From the NCBI RefSeq assembly GCF_963676685.1, contig NC_092351.1, positions 38,926,733 to 38,990,732 of the forward strand: 64,000 nt of DNA, written 5' to 3'. The notes under the pieces were generated by a model that ran no database searches, had not been told where the DNA came from, and saw only the letters and a program-made list of their open reading frames with translations. Each line of letters starts with the position of its first letter. The stretch's first letter is position 1. The translations under genes and the position numbers were made by a program. This document shows, one piece after another, positions 44,046 through 55,200 of the stretch. The stretch is from Mytilus edulis (lineage: Eukaryota; Mollusca; Bivalvia; Mytilida; Mytilidae).

Positions 44046-46292
44046 TCATTACTGAAGTTAAAAAGGTTTAACAAGGTTAAGTGTCTCACGGTTAAGGGCA
44101 TAGCTACTAATAAAAATAGTAAATTTTTCTGGAAACTGCTCAGAGGTCCGAAAGAAAGTGTTAACCCCAGTCGAATTATCGATCCCAACAATAAGGACGA
44201 TTTTTTCGAGGACGATGCGGACATAAGTGAGTGTCTAAAAACTCATTTTAGCAAAATCGGAAAAGACACAACTACTAAACCCGATTTCAAAAACCATGTC
44301 ACAAACCTGTTATCTGAAATTGAGAGCAACCGTGGCCGTGGCGAAAATTTGCTTTCAGTCACTTTTTCGAGTGACTCTATTTCAGATGTACTGCGTTGGA
44401 TTCAACTAGGAAAAGCACCCGGCTTCGATGAAATTCCGAACGAGTTTTTGAAATATGGTGGTGATACGATGGTTAAGACTTTGTGTGATCTGTTTACCTT
44501 CATATCTGATCACGAACAGATACCGGTGGAATGGCAGAGGGGGATTATAAAACCTCTCCATAAATCCGGTTCTGTTTACGACTTAGATAATTACAGAGGT
44601 ATCACTTTGTCATCAAATGTATATAAACTTTTTTCGAAGACTTTGGAAATATATATCGTGAACTTCCTCGAACAACACAAAGTACTTGGGGAAAACCAGG
44701 GCGCTTTTCGAAAGGATCGACGCATTGAAGATCAAATATTTGCTTTACAAGGTATTTGTGCTTTGTCACGCTCTTCTAAAAGACCCCTATACTTAGCCTT
44801 TTTGGATTTATCAAAGGCGTTTGATAGGGTATGGCGCGATGGGCTTTTTGTTAAATTATGGCAAAGTGGGATACAAGGGAAGGTATGGCGTCTAGTTAAG
44901 AATATTTATAGTCATGTAGAAAATAAGGTACTATTTGGTGACATTGAATCTACCTGGTTTGAACAGGAATATGGTGTCAAACAGGGCTGTGTATTATCAC
45001 CCACTTTATTTTCTGTGCTCATGAATGACTTGGTTGATATGCTTAATGAAAGCGGTGTAGGTTTTGATCTTTCGCAACAACTTATAAATTGTCTCCTATT
45101 TGCAGATGACGTTGTACTTGTTGCCAAATCGCCAGAAGACTTACAGACGTTACTTCGGATTTCACACGATTTTGCAACTAAATGGAACTTGAAATTTAAT
45201 CATAAGAAATCTAAAGTTCTAGTGGTTGGGAAGCGGTTAAGTCCGGAACGAGTCTGGTCTCTTGGTGATGTAAATATCGAGGAAGTGAACGAATATAAAT
45301 ACCTCGGTTACTACATAAATAGATCACTAAAGTCAAATTTCCATGTAAATAACTATTTGAAAGATAAGATGGATAATATGCTGAACTATTTGTTACGTGT
45401 CCTCGGTGAGCATGGAAATTTTAACCGTGTTAAATTTGGAGACGCCCTTTGGAACTCGGTGCTCCGGCCTTCTTTAACACACGCATGCGCCGTCTGGATG
45501 CCACTTTCAGCTACAAATATATCGATCATCGACAGTTGGCAATGCCGCGCAGCTAAGATCATTATGAACACTAAAATGAATATTCCCCGTTCCGCTCTCC
45601 TTCTCGAGCTTGGATGGGAACCCGTATCTGCATTTATCACCCGCCAAAAAGTTGCGTACTTTAAAAGGATTAATAACCTACCAGACGATAGACTGTGCAA
45701 GCAAGTCTTTAGTGAAATGGTTCAATTAAACGAAAGTGTCTGGAAATATGTTCAAGAGATGAACACCTACACGGAAAGTATTGGGTCTAATAAATTTAAC
45801 TGTCAATATGGTAGGGAAAGTTTAATTATTGATGTTACTACTAAAAGTAGCCTTGATTTGTATCAGCACTGCTATATTAAGACAGGTAGCCAGCTATACT
45901 TAGAGGACATAAGCGATTTTAATTCATCCCGTCTTAAACTGCTCGCAAGAACAAATTATTTGCCATTAAAGCAGTTTCTTTTTAGAATGCATATGTCCGA
46001 GGACAACCTATGTCCCATTTGTGATTCAGGGGAGTCAGAAGATTTAGAACATTTTCTGCTCGGGTGTACATCTCTTGAACAAACCAGGTCTAAATTTTTC
46101 ACCTTATTTGCCTCTTTTAATGATAGAAATGTAAGTTTTCTGGAACTGTCGCCACGTGCACAAGTATTATTTTTAGTTGGCGATATTGGTTATGCTTTTA
46201 ACGATGAAATTGGTTCATTTTATGATGTTTATGGAAGAATGTATCTCTTAGAATTATTTAGATTACGTCAAACTATGGTTGAACCAAAATAA
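44046..46292 (+). CDS. LINE reverse transcriptase with C-terminal CCHC-type finger
   Basis: Open for 748 codons with no stop or frameshift. No ATG begins the conserved part, because the 5' end is lost. RT blocks appear in order: GKAPGFDEIPNEFLKYGG, NYRGITLSSN, NQGAFRKDRRIEDQI, AFLDLSKAFDRVWRDGL (catalytic Asp), GVKQGCVLSPTLFSVLMNDL, CLLFADDVVLVAK (catalytic FADD) and NHKKSKVLV then YKYLGYYIN. A C-terminal CPICDSGESEDLEHFLLGC matches the zf-RVT type finger common at LINE RT ends. The enzyme copies element RNA into DNA at the target. Intact catalytic residues point to recent insertion, but without endonuclease or promoter this copy cannot move alone. Clade uncertain (I/Nimb-like by eye). Confidence 0.9.
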   Translation, partial: SLLKLKRFNKVKCLTVKGIATNKNSKFFWKLLRGPKESVNPSRIIDPNNKDDFFEDDADISECLKTHFSKIGKDTTTKPDFKNHVTNLLSEIESNRGRGENLLSVTFSSDSISDVLRWIQLGKAPGFDEIPNEFLKYGGDTMVKTLCDLFTFISDHEQIPVEWQRGIIKPLHKSGSVYDLDNYRGITLSSNVYKLFSKTLEIYIVNFLEQHKVLGENQGAFRKDRRIEDQIFALQGICALSRSSKRPLYLAFLDLSKAFDRVWRDGLFVKLWQSGIQGKVWRLVKNIYSHVENKVLFGDIESTWFEQEYGVKQGCVLSPTLFSVLMNDLVDMLNESGVGFDLSQQLINCLLFADDVVLVAKSPEDLQTLLRISHDFATKWNLKFNHKKSKVLVVGKRLSPERVWSLGDVNIEEVNEYKYLGYYINRSLKSNFHVNNYLKDKMDNMLNYLLRVLGEHGNFNRVKFGDALWNSVLRPSLTHACAVWMPLSATNISIIDSWQCRAAKIIMNTKMNIPRSALLLELGWEPVSAFITRQKVAYFKRINNLPDDRLCKQVFSEMVQLNESVWKYVQEMNTYTESIGSNKFNCQYGRESLIIDVTTKSSLDLYQHCYIKTGSQLYLEDISDFNSSRLKLLARTNYLPLKQFLFRMHMSEDNLCPICDSGESEDLEHFLLGCTSLEQTRSKFFTLFASFNDRNVSFLELSPRAQVLFLVGDIGYAFNDEIGSFYDVYGRMYLLELFRLRQTMVEPK

Positions 46293-46650
46293 ACCTTTGA
46301 GTTAACTTACTCGTATGTACTATTATATACTGATTGATCTTAGTTTTTATGCTTTATACATGCTGCATGGTCATATTTGTCTATGAGTGTTTTAATTACA
46401 TGTATATTTTAACATTCTATAAATTGTTGGTTTTTTTTTATTATGATTATGTATTTTAGAAATCTCTATTTTTGTCTTATTAATGTGCCATGTATGTTAT
46501 TGTTTCAAAGACATTCTATAATGAAACCATTAACTAAAATGTATATAATTGTAAATAATATAGTATAGACGCACCATCACTTCTACCCTGATGACTGGTG
46601 CCCCCGATGTAAAGGGGTAGTTTTCTAAATAAAATATATATATATATATA
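44046..46650 (+). mobile_element. 5'-truncated LINE (non-LTR retrotransposon)
   Basis: Contains the RT ORF, a ~340-bp 3' UTR (GATGACTGGTGCCCCCGATG) and a (TA)n tail at 46632-46650. The upstream endonuclease region is missing, so the left border lies near 44046-44070. No clear target-site duplication. Confidence 0.8.
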
Positions 46651-47540
46651 TAATGGAATAAAATTGTCTTAAGATGTGTCTTATTCCGTAATGTTTCAAA
46701 AATGTGGTATAATGATTTCTCTCAACTGATTTCTACTTCATTAAAATATGAATGAATTTGTTAGTTTTATTGTATTTCTAAATCGCATGCAAATAGATAC
46801 GATATATTTGTGAAACCTGATCATATACACACTTGAATGTGTAACAGTGTTTTTATATATCAAATATATAACTGTTCATTAATACACATCTAAATTATTC
46901 TTAATATATCATGTATATTACGAATATATAAAGTATGATACCGAATTCTGAAATAATAGTAATAAGGGTTTGTTATACCCACAAATCCGTCTAATACTAA
47001 TGAATTTCTGACCATTAGACAAATAACCAATATAAAAAAATGGTTATTTAAGATTTTATTTTGTATTAAATAGTGTTTAAACTATTTAGAATATACATTA
47101 ATTTATATTACATATCTAGAAGGGAGATTACGCACGCATGCATTAGACAAATACGCAATTCAAGTTTACTTATAACTTTATTACAGAGTCGGTTAGAAAA
47201 AAAACATAGCTGTAAAGAGTCTTCGGATAAGGAGATAGATGATGCAGCTAAAGATTGGCGGCGCTTAAGCCTTGACAGAGAAGGTGGCAAGAAACAGAGA
47301 AGGGAAAAAAAGAATAACATATATAAATAATAATGACATTGTTGAAGTTCAAATTGAGGAGGACACTACTCGTCGTGACGACCAATGATATCAAATTTAG
47401 AATAAATAAAGTTTCATCTTCTGAATTATTTAATTTTCATTCTGGATCTGGAACCAATACAACTAAAAAAAAACTATTTGTATGATCGCCTAACCATAAG
47501 CCATACGTCATTTGTTCTGTTAAAGAAATAAATTAAATTG
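46651..47540. other. Right interior of the TACCCAG-ended element; no gene
   Basis: AT-rich. An 85-codon ORF (47073-47330) is low complexity and lacks motifs. Confidence 0.35.
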
Positions 47541-47542
47541 AT

Positions 47543-47645
47543 ATGAAAAAAGAAGATGTGGTATGATTGCTAATGAGACAACTCTTTACAAGACACAAAA
47601 TGACACAGAGTTTAATTGGTCGATCCATCAAACATTGCCAAAGAA
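47543..47645 (+). repeat. Repeat C fragment
   Basis: AGAAGATGTGGTATGATTGC, TAATGAGACAACTCTTTACA and AAATGACACAGAGTTTAATT. Same family at 55018, 57058 and 60992. Confidence 0.7.
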
Positions 47646-47854
47646 ATATCTTAGCGTCACACAATAAATAAAATTAAAGAGGCAAAGTTCATGAAAAAAA
47701 CAAGGACAGTAACAACAATGGGTAATACAAAAATACAGAATTGCTACCTTAACCTTTGGCAGTTTGGAACACAAAAAAAGATCAAAATGCGCTCCGGAGT
47801 ATTTATCATATACAGCTCCTCATGCAGCATCCATTGTAATTTAGTTGAAACAAT

Positions 47855-48169
47855 AGACCAACGTATTGCCAACATAAAAATGAGAAATACCTACCTTGGA
47901 CCAACATAGTGCCAACATAAGAAAAGATATATCTACGTTGGTCCAACGTTGTGCCAACATGGATTTCGTTTTTCATACAATGGGCCAACGTTGGCTCTAT
48001 GTATTGCATATTACCGTACAACGTTGGGCCAACATGAAGCCATCATGTTGGGCCAACGTAGGCCCACTTTGCACTTATACGTTGGGCCAACGTTAAAATA
48101 CAATGATGGGCCAATGCAATGATATACGTTGTGCCAATGTTGGGCCAACATACTCATGTTGTCTGGGTA
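47855..48169. repeat. Right subterminal CAACGTTGG array
   Basis: At least ten CCAACGT/CCAACAT motifs with AGTGCCAACAT, GTTGGGCCAACA and TGGGCCAACGTTGGC variants, irregularly spaced by 20-40 bp. Related to but less regular than the left array. Confidence 0.75.
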
Positions 48170-48189
48170 GACATCTTTTGTGTTAGATA

Positions 48190-48365
48190 TTATGCCATTA
48201 ATGATACTTTGTCATTATATGTTGATACTTTGTCTTTATATGCTGATACTTTGTCGTGATGATACTGATCATTATATGCTGATACTTTGTCATAATGATT
48301 ATGATACTTTGTCATCATGACAATTGTTATTATATGCTGATACCGTATCAGTATATGATGATACT
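48190..48365. repeat. GATACTTTGTCATTATATGCT tandem repeat
   Basis: GATACTTTGTC occurs five times, interleaved with TTATATGCTGATAC, with unit length near 22-30 bp, just outside the element border. Confidence 0.8.
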
Positions 48366-48370
48366 TGATT

Positions 48371-49115
48371 TTAGCGAGAAAAATTTATGTATTTAATCTG
48401 AAAAATTATTACACCAGGGTTTTCGATATCAGAAACTAGTCAAAACATTTACTAAATATTATCATCAGTACAAGGACATCATTCGTAAATATAAACCAAC
48501 ATGCAGACATCTTATACGTTCATGTATTTCACATCCAATCAATTATGGTAATATCCTTTACAAAGCACAAAAATTTCAGTATTTACCTCAAAAGCTAACA
48601 AAACCTTTAAACGAACTTATTAAGAAGGGATATAGTCACGATACTGTTGTCAGGTCATTAAAGATTGCATATTTTGGCTTTAATATTAATTCACTTATTG
48701 GGTCTTTGCATCAGAATTGAACACATTTAATTTAAAACAAGTTGTTGGCATGACACGGATTATGTTCTTCTCATATATTTTGCGTATTGTAGTGCGTTTG
48801 TTTTTTCTATATTGGCTAGAGGAATAGGCAGATGGTTGAGATCTCAAACAACATATTTAAACCTGTTGCATTTTTGGCCTTTGTTAGTCTTGTATAATTT
48901 TTTAATCTTAGTCTTGTATAATTCGGAGTTTAGTATGACGTCCATTTTCACTGAACTAGTATACATATTTGTTGATGGGCCAGCTGATGGACGCCTCCGG
49001 GTGCGGGAATTTCTCGCTACATTGAAGACCCATTGGTGGCCTTCGGCTGTTGTCTGCTCTATGGTCGGGGTTGTTGCCGCTTTGAAACATTCCCCATTTC
49101 CATTCTCAATTTTAT
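48371..49115 (+). mobile_element. RT-A 3' end with broken coding tail
   Basis: 48371-48720 encodes FRYQKLVKTFTKYYHQYK, IIRKYKPTCRHLIRSCI and FNINSLIGSLHQN with stop. A small insertion near 48393 breaks the upstream CITEKLLHQ region. The UTR follows, lacking ~450 bp relative to 37422-38058, and ends TTTCCATTCTCAATTTTA. Confidence 0.75.
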
Positions 49116-49727
49116 AGACCATCGTTTTCTCTGATGATTAATGGTACGTTTTTAAGACATGATACACATACATTTATCATACGACGGACAATAAGTCTGC
49201 AAGGATATCATCAGACCAGTGCGTAGCCAGGAATTTGATAAATGCATGAGAATACGGATATTGTGGTATTAAAATTTGATCCATGTTACAAAATTTAGGA
49301 AATAATTTTAGCTAAGGAATATTCCTGCCTCATTCAAAGATCTGATTCCTTGTCCGGCATTGTCTATTCTACTTTTCCTGTTAGTTTATACGCGCCTCGA
49401 GCATCAATGAAGAGCCATTTATTTGCGCAAATGAGAACCTAGTGCAGAAAAATAGGTACATACAATGTTATTACAAAAAATGGGGTGTTTTTTTCGAAAT
49501 GAAAAATAGACATTATAAATGTATAGTTTTATTTTTTCCAAATGTATATGGTCTCTCCTAGCTCTTTATGGAATATATGTACAAAAAAAAGAAACTACAA
49601 AGTCACAACAGTCTGTGCATCTTTTGAAGACAGACAAGTAAGTATTGGGCATAAAAACGTATTCTTAAATTATTCAAACATCATTTTATTACTACAATTG
49701 ATATCAGTTTTACCTAATCATACAATT
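49116..49727. other. 3' flank of the Mieap-like gene
   Basis: A minus-strand AATAAA (plus TTTATT, ~49685) sits ~40 bases past the stop codon and is the likely polyadenylation signal. No other gene. Confidence 0.4.
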
Positions 49728-52700
49728 TTATTGCTGATCTATTTTGTGTCGTTTTTTCACAGACTTTGAAAAATCAGTTTGATGTTTTCCAGTATATTGC
49801 AATGGTTTAGTAGAATGAAGTTTTTCGCCTTTGTGCTTTCCGGGAAGAAGAAGTTTTTCAGGGTTTGATATTCTTGAACGAGTTGCCGGTTGATCATGCG
49901 TGTCAGCACCAACATCAACGATAACGCCACTAAGAGATGTCACATATTGATCCTTTGCTGGTTTGCCTGTAGCTTTAAATGACGATTTCATTGCAGATTT
50001 ATGTTTCATCGAAACTCCCATTGACGATGTCGACGGAATTCTTGACTTATCCGTTTTATTGTGTATCGGAACTGGCGTCACTCCATCGTTTAGTTTTTCA
50101 CTACTTTTTCTTTTCGGAAGTGGTCTTTGATTTTCGGAAACAGGCTGAATTGTTCCTTTTGCTAATACACTGTAGCCGTTTCCTCTGTTTAAAAATAAGG
50201 CTGGCCACACTATATAGTCAACTTTCGTCCCTTTCCCACTGTAAAGATTGAATTTATTTCTATCAATATCCTGACCAGTGTAACACTCATACTCGATAAC
50301 CATTGGTGGATTGTGAACACGCATAAACCAACATAATTCAGCACATTTGGTCACATATGACAAGACTCGCTTTGAATGTACTCCGCCCGATGAAATATAA
50401 TGGTTTGCGCACTTCTGAAATAAGAAGAAAGCAATCATGTATTTGACAGTGTTAAAACATACATTTCCTGTCAGAAGCAAGAAGCCTGAAGTTCAGTCGT
50501 TCTCCTTTGTGTCTGTACTGTTATATTAAATTTGTTTTTCGTTCATTATTTTGTTCATAATATGTGCCGTTTTTCTCGTTTTAATTGTTTTACATTGATA
50601 ACTTCGCGGCCTTTTATAGCTCACTATGCAGTATAGGTTTGAACATTGTTGGAGGCCACACAGTGACCTTAATATATTTGTTTATTTTAACGTTATTTCG
50701 TCTATGGTGGAGATTTTTATCATTGACAATTATACAACATTTATCTTATCTTCATTGCAGTGTCGTTGGTTTGAAGAACTTTAAGAATTTCAATTGAGGT
50801 GTTACCTGTTTTGTCCAATAACATATTAAAAACACGAAGCGAATTCAAAATACAATTCAGATAAAAAAAAAAGGTTACATTATAAGACGGTTCCAAATTT
50901 CGACTGAAGCGGTGCATTAATTTTCTATCACAGATAATCAATGTAAATTTTCTTTAAATTTCTTCGGGAATAAGGAATAACAAAAAATTGAGGCTTATCA
51001 ACAAATACATGTGTACTACCGTTCACTAGCAGGAAACTCATTATGTTTTACAACAACAGAGATTTAAATACAAACACCAATTAAAGGAAATTATGAATTT
51101 ATTTGTCTGTCGAATTGATATATAACTTCCTATGAATATAAGCGTCCATCAATATTGGAAGCTTATAGGTTTCCTACATCAGGAAACGCCTGCACCAAGA
51201 AAGGAATATGACAGTTGCTTTACATTCGTTTGTAGGTTTGACCTTTTGATATTGCCATTGATAAAGTACTTCCGTTTTGAATTTTCTTTGGAGGTCTATA
51301 TATATTTTTGTTATTTTACATTTTGTAAATACAGGAAGTTACATTTGTAAATATGTGTTTAAAATGAATTTTACTATCTTTGCATACCTTCGTTACGGCT
51401 TGTATCCATTCGGAGTCTCTACATCTTCGTTGTTTGTAGGTATTGATTATGTCGTCCATAAATCTTCGTCCAATACTTCTATCTAGTCGTGCACTAGATG
51501 CACGTCTGCTCTACAAACAAGAACATCAATATTTATTCATTTATTGATTTGGTGAATGCAAGTAAGATATTTTATTGCATAGCAATATAATATTTGCCAC
51601 AGAATATATCAAAATATGTAATATTTCCCACAGAATATATCAAAATATATAATATTTCCCACAGAATATATCAGAATATACTCGCAAGCTCGTGCTATAT
51701 AAAATTCTAATCGGACAATATTCCACAATATTCATGCAATAACCCTATAGTATTTAGATTAATTAAAAAGTGATATAAGAAAAGACTTTTCAAGCAATTT
51801 GATTTTTCATCATATATTTCAATCGGGTGTATATATATATGATATATGAATAGCCGAATATTTTACGGGAGTCACCTATTTCTTTATTACAATTTTCTTT
51901 ATTCCTTATCTATGTTGTCCATTATTTTATATTCTTGATATTTTAGTACCCCGTTATACTACGTTCGGTGTAATTCTACCTACTTTTTTTTTCTCTCTTT
52001 TCTGTATTTCATTTGACCTTTTTTGCAATTTATGTCCATAATTATCTATCTGTTTACCCAGTCAAGACTTTCATATATGATTTCCGTGGTAATTCGAAGA
52101 AATTTAGTCAATATATTGAGCAGTTTCATGTTTTACCTGAGACATATTAAGGTTTGTATCTGTGTCTTTCATATAGTTTTCTATGTCTTCGAGTGTATAT
52201 CTTAGTTTCATCACTTGATCTTCTGCAATAGCCTGACATTGGTGATAACAAAGCTGTTAACAAACAAAATCAATGACACTATATTATTGTTTTGGTGGAA
52301 ATAAGGAAATGAATATAATAAGTAGCTAGAACAGGTTTTATAAAAAGGCAGAAGATAACAAGGGAACACTGAATATTCATAGTCCTATAGAAACCGACAA
52401 CGCCATAGCAAAAATAACAGCAAGACGCTGAAAACACTATAAAAACACAACACAACATGGATTACACAATACTAAGCAAAAAGACCCTCAAAAACTTGTG
52501 ATTTCATGTGTTCCGGAAGGGTAATCAGATCCTGCTCTGCTAGTGGACTTTGGTTATGTCTGTTCAAATCATGATTGCTTTAGATGCTTAGATTATTAGT
52601 TACATAGTGTGCTAGTGACCTAATACGGTATATATGGGGTCAGTAAATTCCATATGGGGTGAGAGCGAAGCTCGAATCCCCATATGGAATTTACTGACCC

Positions 52701-54598
52701 CATATATACCGTTTTACGTCACTAGCACACTATGTAACGAATTTATCTTACCGACTATCTGACCGTGTGAAATTAAGACTAGTGATTCTCAAAATGAGCA
52801 CGTCTCAAATACTGTTAGCATTAAGACAATACTTCCATTGATCCTACAAAAACAGATGCCAACAATAATGACTTGTAAGATTTAAATGTGTTTTATGAAT
52901 TTATTTCAATCTTAATCATCAATTTCTTCGTCTGTTGGATCTTTTAAGATTTTTTCTCAGTACCGTTTTGTTTTTATAAAGGGACATAACGCCATTACTA
53001 ACCGTGTATGAGATAAGCCCCGCCTCCCTACTAACCTAATATCAAATATACACGGTTTGCACGCGGACGCTTTCAACCAATCATATTCCTGGAAATGTAT
53101 AGGAGGTAAGATAAATATCCTTACAAATGCAGATTGTTTTAATAATCAAACAGTATTAGATAAACTACTTATACGTTTGTCTTAGGTTAGAAATTTCAAA
53201 CATGTGAACCTCAAATATCACTGTAGGAACACTTATTGCCAAAATGCATACAACGATCATACAGAGACTTGTTAACAGACAACAGTTCTAAAGCTATCGC
53301 TTTTAATTAGCAGATATTAAAATTAAAAAAAAAGATATGAATGATATTCTATGGTTCCAATGATATATTAACTTGATTGATGACATACCACAAGTATATC
53401 AAGAAGCTGTTTTTCAACAATCTGTGTTTGATTTTTCTGCTTTTTAAGTTCTTCGTATGCATCTAACCACTCTTCTGTGTACAGGGAGTTCCATTTTTCG
53501 GCCAGCTTTGTTGGTCTGTTAGGGTCACTCAAGTCAGCAATATCTGGATTCCCTCTAGACATCTGATCTCCAGCAATACGACTAAGTCTTTTAAAAAAAT
53601 AAACATTTGAATCAAATGACAACATTTAAACGCAAAAATAACGAAAAAGTTTAAAATTTATTCAAATAAAATCAAGAATGTAGCTAGTAATAATCTGTCT
53701 ATTTATTAATAGTCAGAGAACTGGAGAATAAAGCGGTTGCGAGGTCATTTGAAGATTAGATGCTTTCTGTTAATAGTTAGCTACAAATATATACTTCAAT
53801 CATGTCCTTCTGTATAAATGTTTAATCATTATCTGACTCGAATATTTGTAACTGCTGACACGAATGTATCAAAGAGACAACAACCAGACCTAAGAGCAGA
53901 AAACAGCCAAAGGCAATCAGGGTACATATACATTCTAGATCACAAAGTTTTAAAAAGCATTTAATTACTAAATGGGCCCTAAATAGAACAACTATCTCAA
54001 ATATAAGGTCAAGGCAACGGAGTTGCAGTATTTATTTAAATATCTAATAGACGAACATACTTAAGTCCAAATTCACTAGTTCGAAAAATTACGCAACACG
54101 TCAATCGATTGAACAAACGTCTTGCATAACTAGTGAAACTTTAGATTAAATAAAGGGGGATTTATTTAAATATACAAGGAAGCTCTGTTGGAATATGACC
54201 TTTTATATTTTTATTTCCTAGTTTGCTATATTTATTTATTTAACAAAATAATCTAAAGATTAAGGAAGATTTAAACATTTAATTATTTACAATTTTCGGT
54301 TTCAGTTGGTTAATTATTGTAAACGTACAGAAACAGGTTTTAAAATTTAATTGATTGCTGACATGGATATATAGGATTTTTTAATTCTAATTCTAAAAAA
54401 ATGAAAATAATACCTGCTAAGTAATTCATTCTTTTCTGCCGCCATTATACCTAATTCTTTTTTCAATTCACTATTCTGTTTTTCTAACATTTTTGTACGA
54501 TCTTCTTGAACATGAAGTCTTGTTTCTAACTGTTTTTGATGCTCTGCCATTTCATTCCCATGTATATGTTTATGGCTTCCGGGCCATCTCTTAGCCAT
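49728..54598 (-). CDS. Mieap/SPATA18-like coiled-coil protein, five exons
   Basis: Exons (minus): 54598-54414, 53587-53389, 52253-52137, 51510-51388, 50414-49728. All have AG/GT borders and compatible phases (2/1, then 0), giving 1,311 coding bases and 436 residues. Residues 20-61 form a charged coiled coil. Residues 62-300 resemble the C-terminal domain of mitochondria-eating proteins: DPNRPTKLAEKWNSLYTEEW (83-102), LCYHQCQAIAEDQ (129-141), FMDDIINTYKQ (184-194), CAELCWFM and VDYIVWPALFL (WPALFL 278-283). Residues 300-436 are a basic Ser/Thr/Lys-rich tail. Vertebrate Mieap acts at mitochondria in quality control; in bivalves such genes are much expanded and roles are largely unknown. No membrane span or signal peptide. 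Family assignment rests on remembered motifs. Confidence 0.72.
50415..51387 (-). other. Intron 4 of the Mieap-like gene, with repeat F
   Basis: Begins GTATGC and ends TTATTTCAG on the minus strand. Repeat F overlaps 51150-51330. ORFs at 50585-50941 are spurious. Confidence 0.6.
51150..51330 (+). repeat. Dispersed repeat F, diverged
   Basis: AAGGAATATGACAGTTGCTT, TTTGACCTTTTGATATTGCC and AAAGTACTTCCGTTTTGAA. Confidence 0.55.
51511..52136 (-). other. Intron 3, with an AATATATCA minisatellite
   Basis: CCCACAGAATATATCAAAAT occurs in three tandem ~37-bp units at 51593-51690. GTAAAA donor and TTTGTAG acceptor on the minus strand. Confidence 0.6.
52370..52560 (-). repeat. RT-B 3' UTR fragment, minus
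   Basis: GACAACGCCATAGCAAAAAT, ACACAACACAACATGGATT and TCCGGAAGGGTAATCAGATC. Confidence 0.7.
52599..53116 (+). repeat. Foldback element FB1 with GAGCGAAGCTC apex
   Basis: Arms 52599-52659 and 52678-52738 differ from perfect complementarity at about 2 of 61 positions (GTTACATAGTGTGC outer; CCATATGGGG inner). The apex GAGC-GAA-GCTC is at 52663-52673. ATTTATCTTACC (52741-52752) is inverted as GGTAAGATAAAT (53105-53116). The body includes CAACCAATCATATT at 53074. Confidence 0.8.
53588..54413 (-). other. Intron 1 of the Mieap-like gene, with an RT-A scrap
   Basis: GTATTATT donor and TTTTAAAAG acceptor on the minus strand. TATCAAAGAGACAACAACCA near 53867 is a decayed minus-oriented RT-A tail. Confidence 0.6.
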
Positions 54599-54821
54599 TT
54601 TATGCAGAACTGTTTCCTATTGAAACTATTAATAGCAGGAAGACGTTGTGGAAAATTCACAGTTACTATATTGAAACTGAAAGTAGGAAAAAAAATATTA
54701 TTTCTATGATAAATATAAATCATGTTTGAGACTATTTGAAACTGAAAATAGGGGGAAAATGTATAAAAAATAAGTTTTATTTGAAAAAATTCAAAAATTT
54801 CCTGTCCATAATAATTTATAA
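54599..54821 (-). promoter_or_regulatory. Presumed upstream/promoter region of the Mieap-like gene
   Basis: Minus-strand sequence directly 5' of the ATG. No unambiguous TATA box or initiator; location only. Confidence 0.25.
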
Positions 54822-55010
54822 ATAAAGGCAACAGTAGTATACCGCTGTTCAAAACTCATAAATCCATGGACAAAAAACAAAATCGGGATAACAAACTAAA
54901 ACCGAGGGAAACGCATTAAATATAAGAGGAGAACAACGACATAACACTAAAATGTAACACATATAGACAAAATCCCACGAGAAAAACAAATATAACATAT
55001 ATATATAACA
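54822..55010 (+). mobile_element. Repeat G
   Basis: AAAGGCAACAGTAGTATACC, GGACAAAAAACAAAATCGGG and GACAAAATCCCACGAGAAAA. Confidence 0.8.
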
Positions 55011-55017
55011 TCCATAA

Positions 55018-55200
55018 AAAAGAAGGTGTGGTAAGATCGACAATGAAACACCTCTCCACAAGAGACCAAATGACACAGAAATTAACAACTATAGGTCACT
55101 ATACGGCCTGCAACAATGATAAAGTCATTATCGCATGGTCAGTTATAAAAGGCCCCGAAATCACAAATGCAAAACAAATCAAATGAGAATACTAACCAAA
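55018..55200 (+). repeat. Repeat C
   Basis: AAAAGAAGGTGTGGTAAGAT, CTCTCCACAAGAGACCAAAT, ACAACTATAGGTCACTATAC and CAGTTATAAAAGGCCCCGAA. Confidence 0.8.

Larger units (their letters stand above)
42833..48169. mobile_element. Large TACCCAG-ended element with CAACGTTGG subterminal repeats, containing a LINE
   Basis: The left end is TACCCAGTCAGCAGACTAAC. The right end reads inward as TACCCAGACAACATGAGTAT. Both are followed by arrays of CCAACGTTGG/GGCCCAAC motifs (42860-43110 and 47860-48150). Left and right flanks (GGTATGGAACGTCA and GACATCTTTTGTGTTAG) together resemble the uninterrupted duplicated sequence near 22310-22345. No transposase was found, so the class is open. The interior LINE accounts for ~2.6 kb. 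Confidence 0.5.
52254..53388 (-). other. Intron 2, carrying an RT-B tail and foldback FB1
   Basis: GTATGT donor and TTAACAG acceptor on the minus strand. About 45% of the intron is repeat-derived (52370-52560 and 52599-53116). Confidence 0.65.

Noticed and set aside
44912-45700. Minus-strand ORFs of 71 and 104 codons
   Set aside because: Antisense shadows of the LINE reverse-transcriptase frame.
47073-47330. 85-codon plus ORF ending in a Lys/Arg-rich stretch
   Set aside because: Low-complexity, no ATG-context or homolog evidence, lies within mobile-element DNA.
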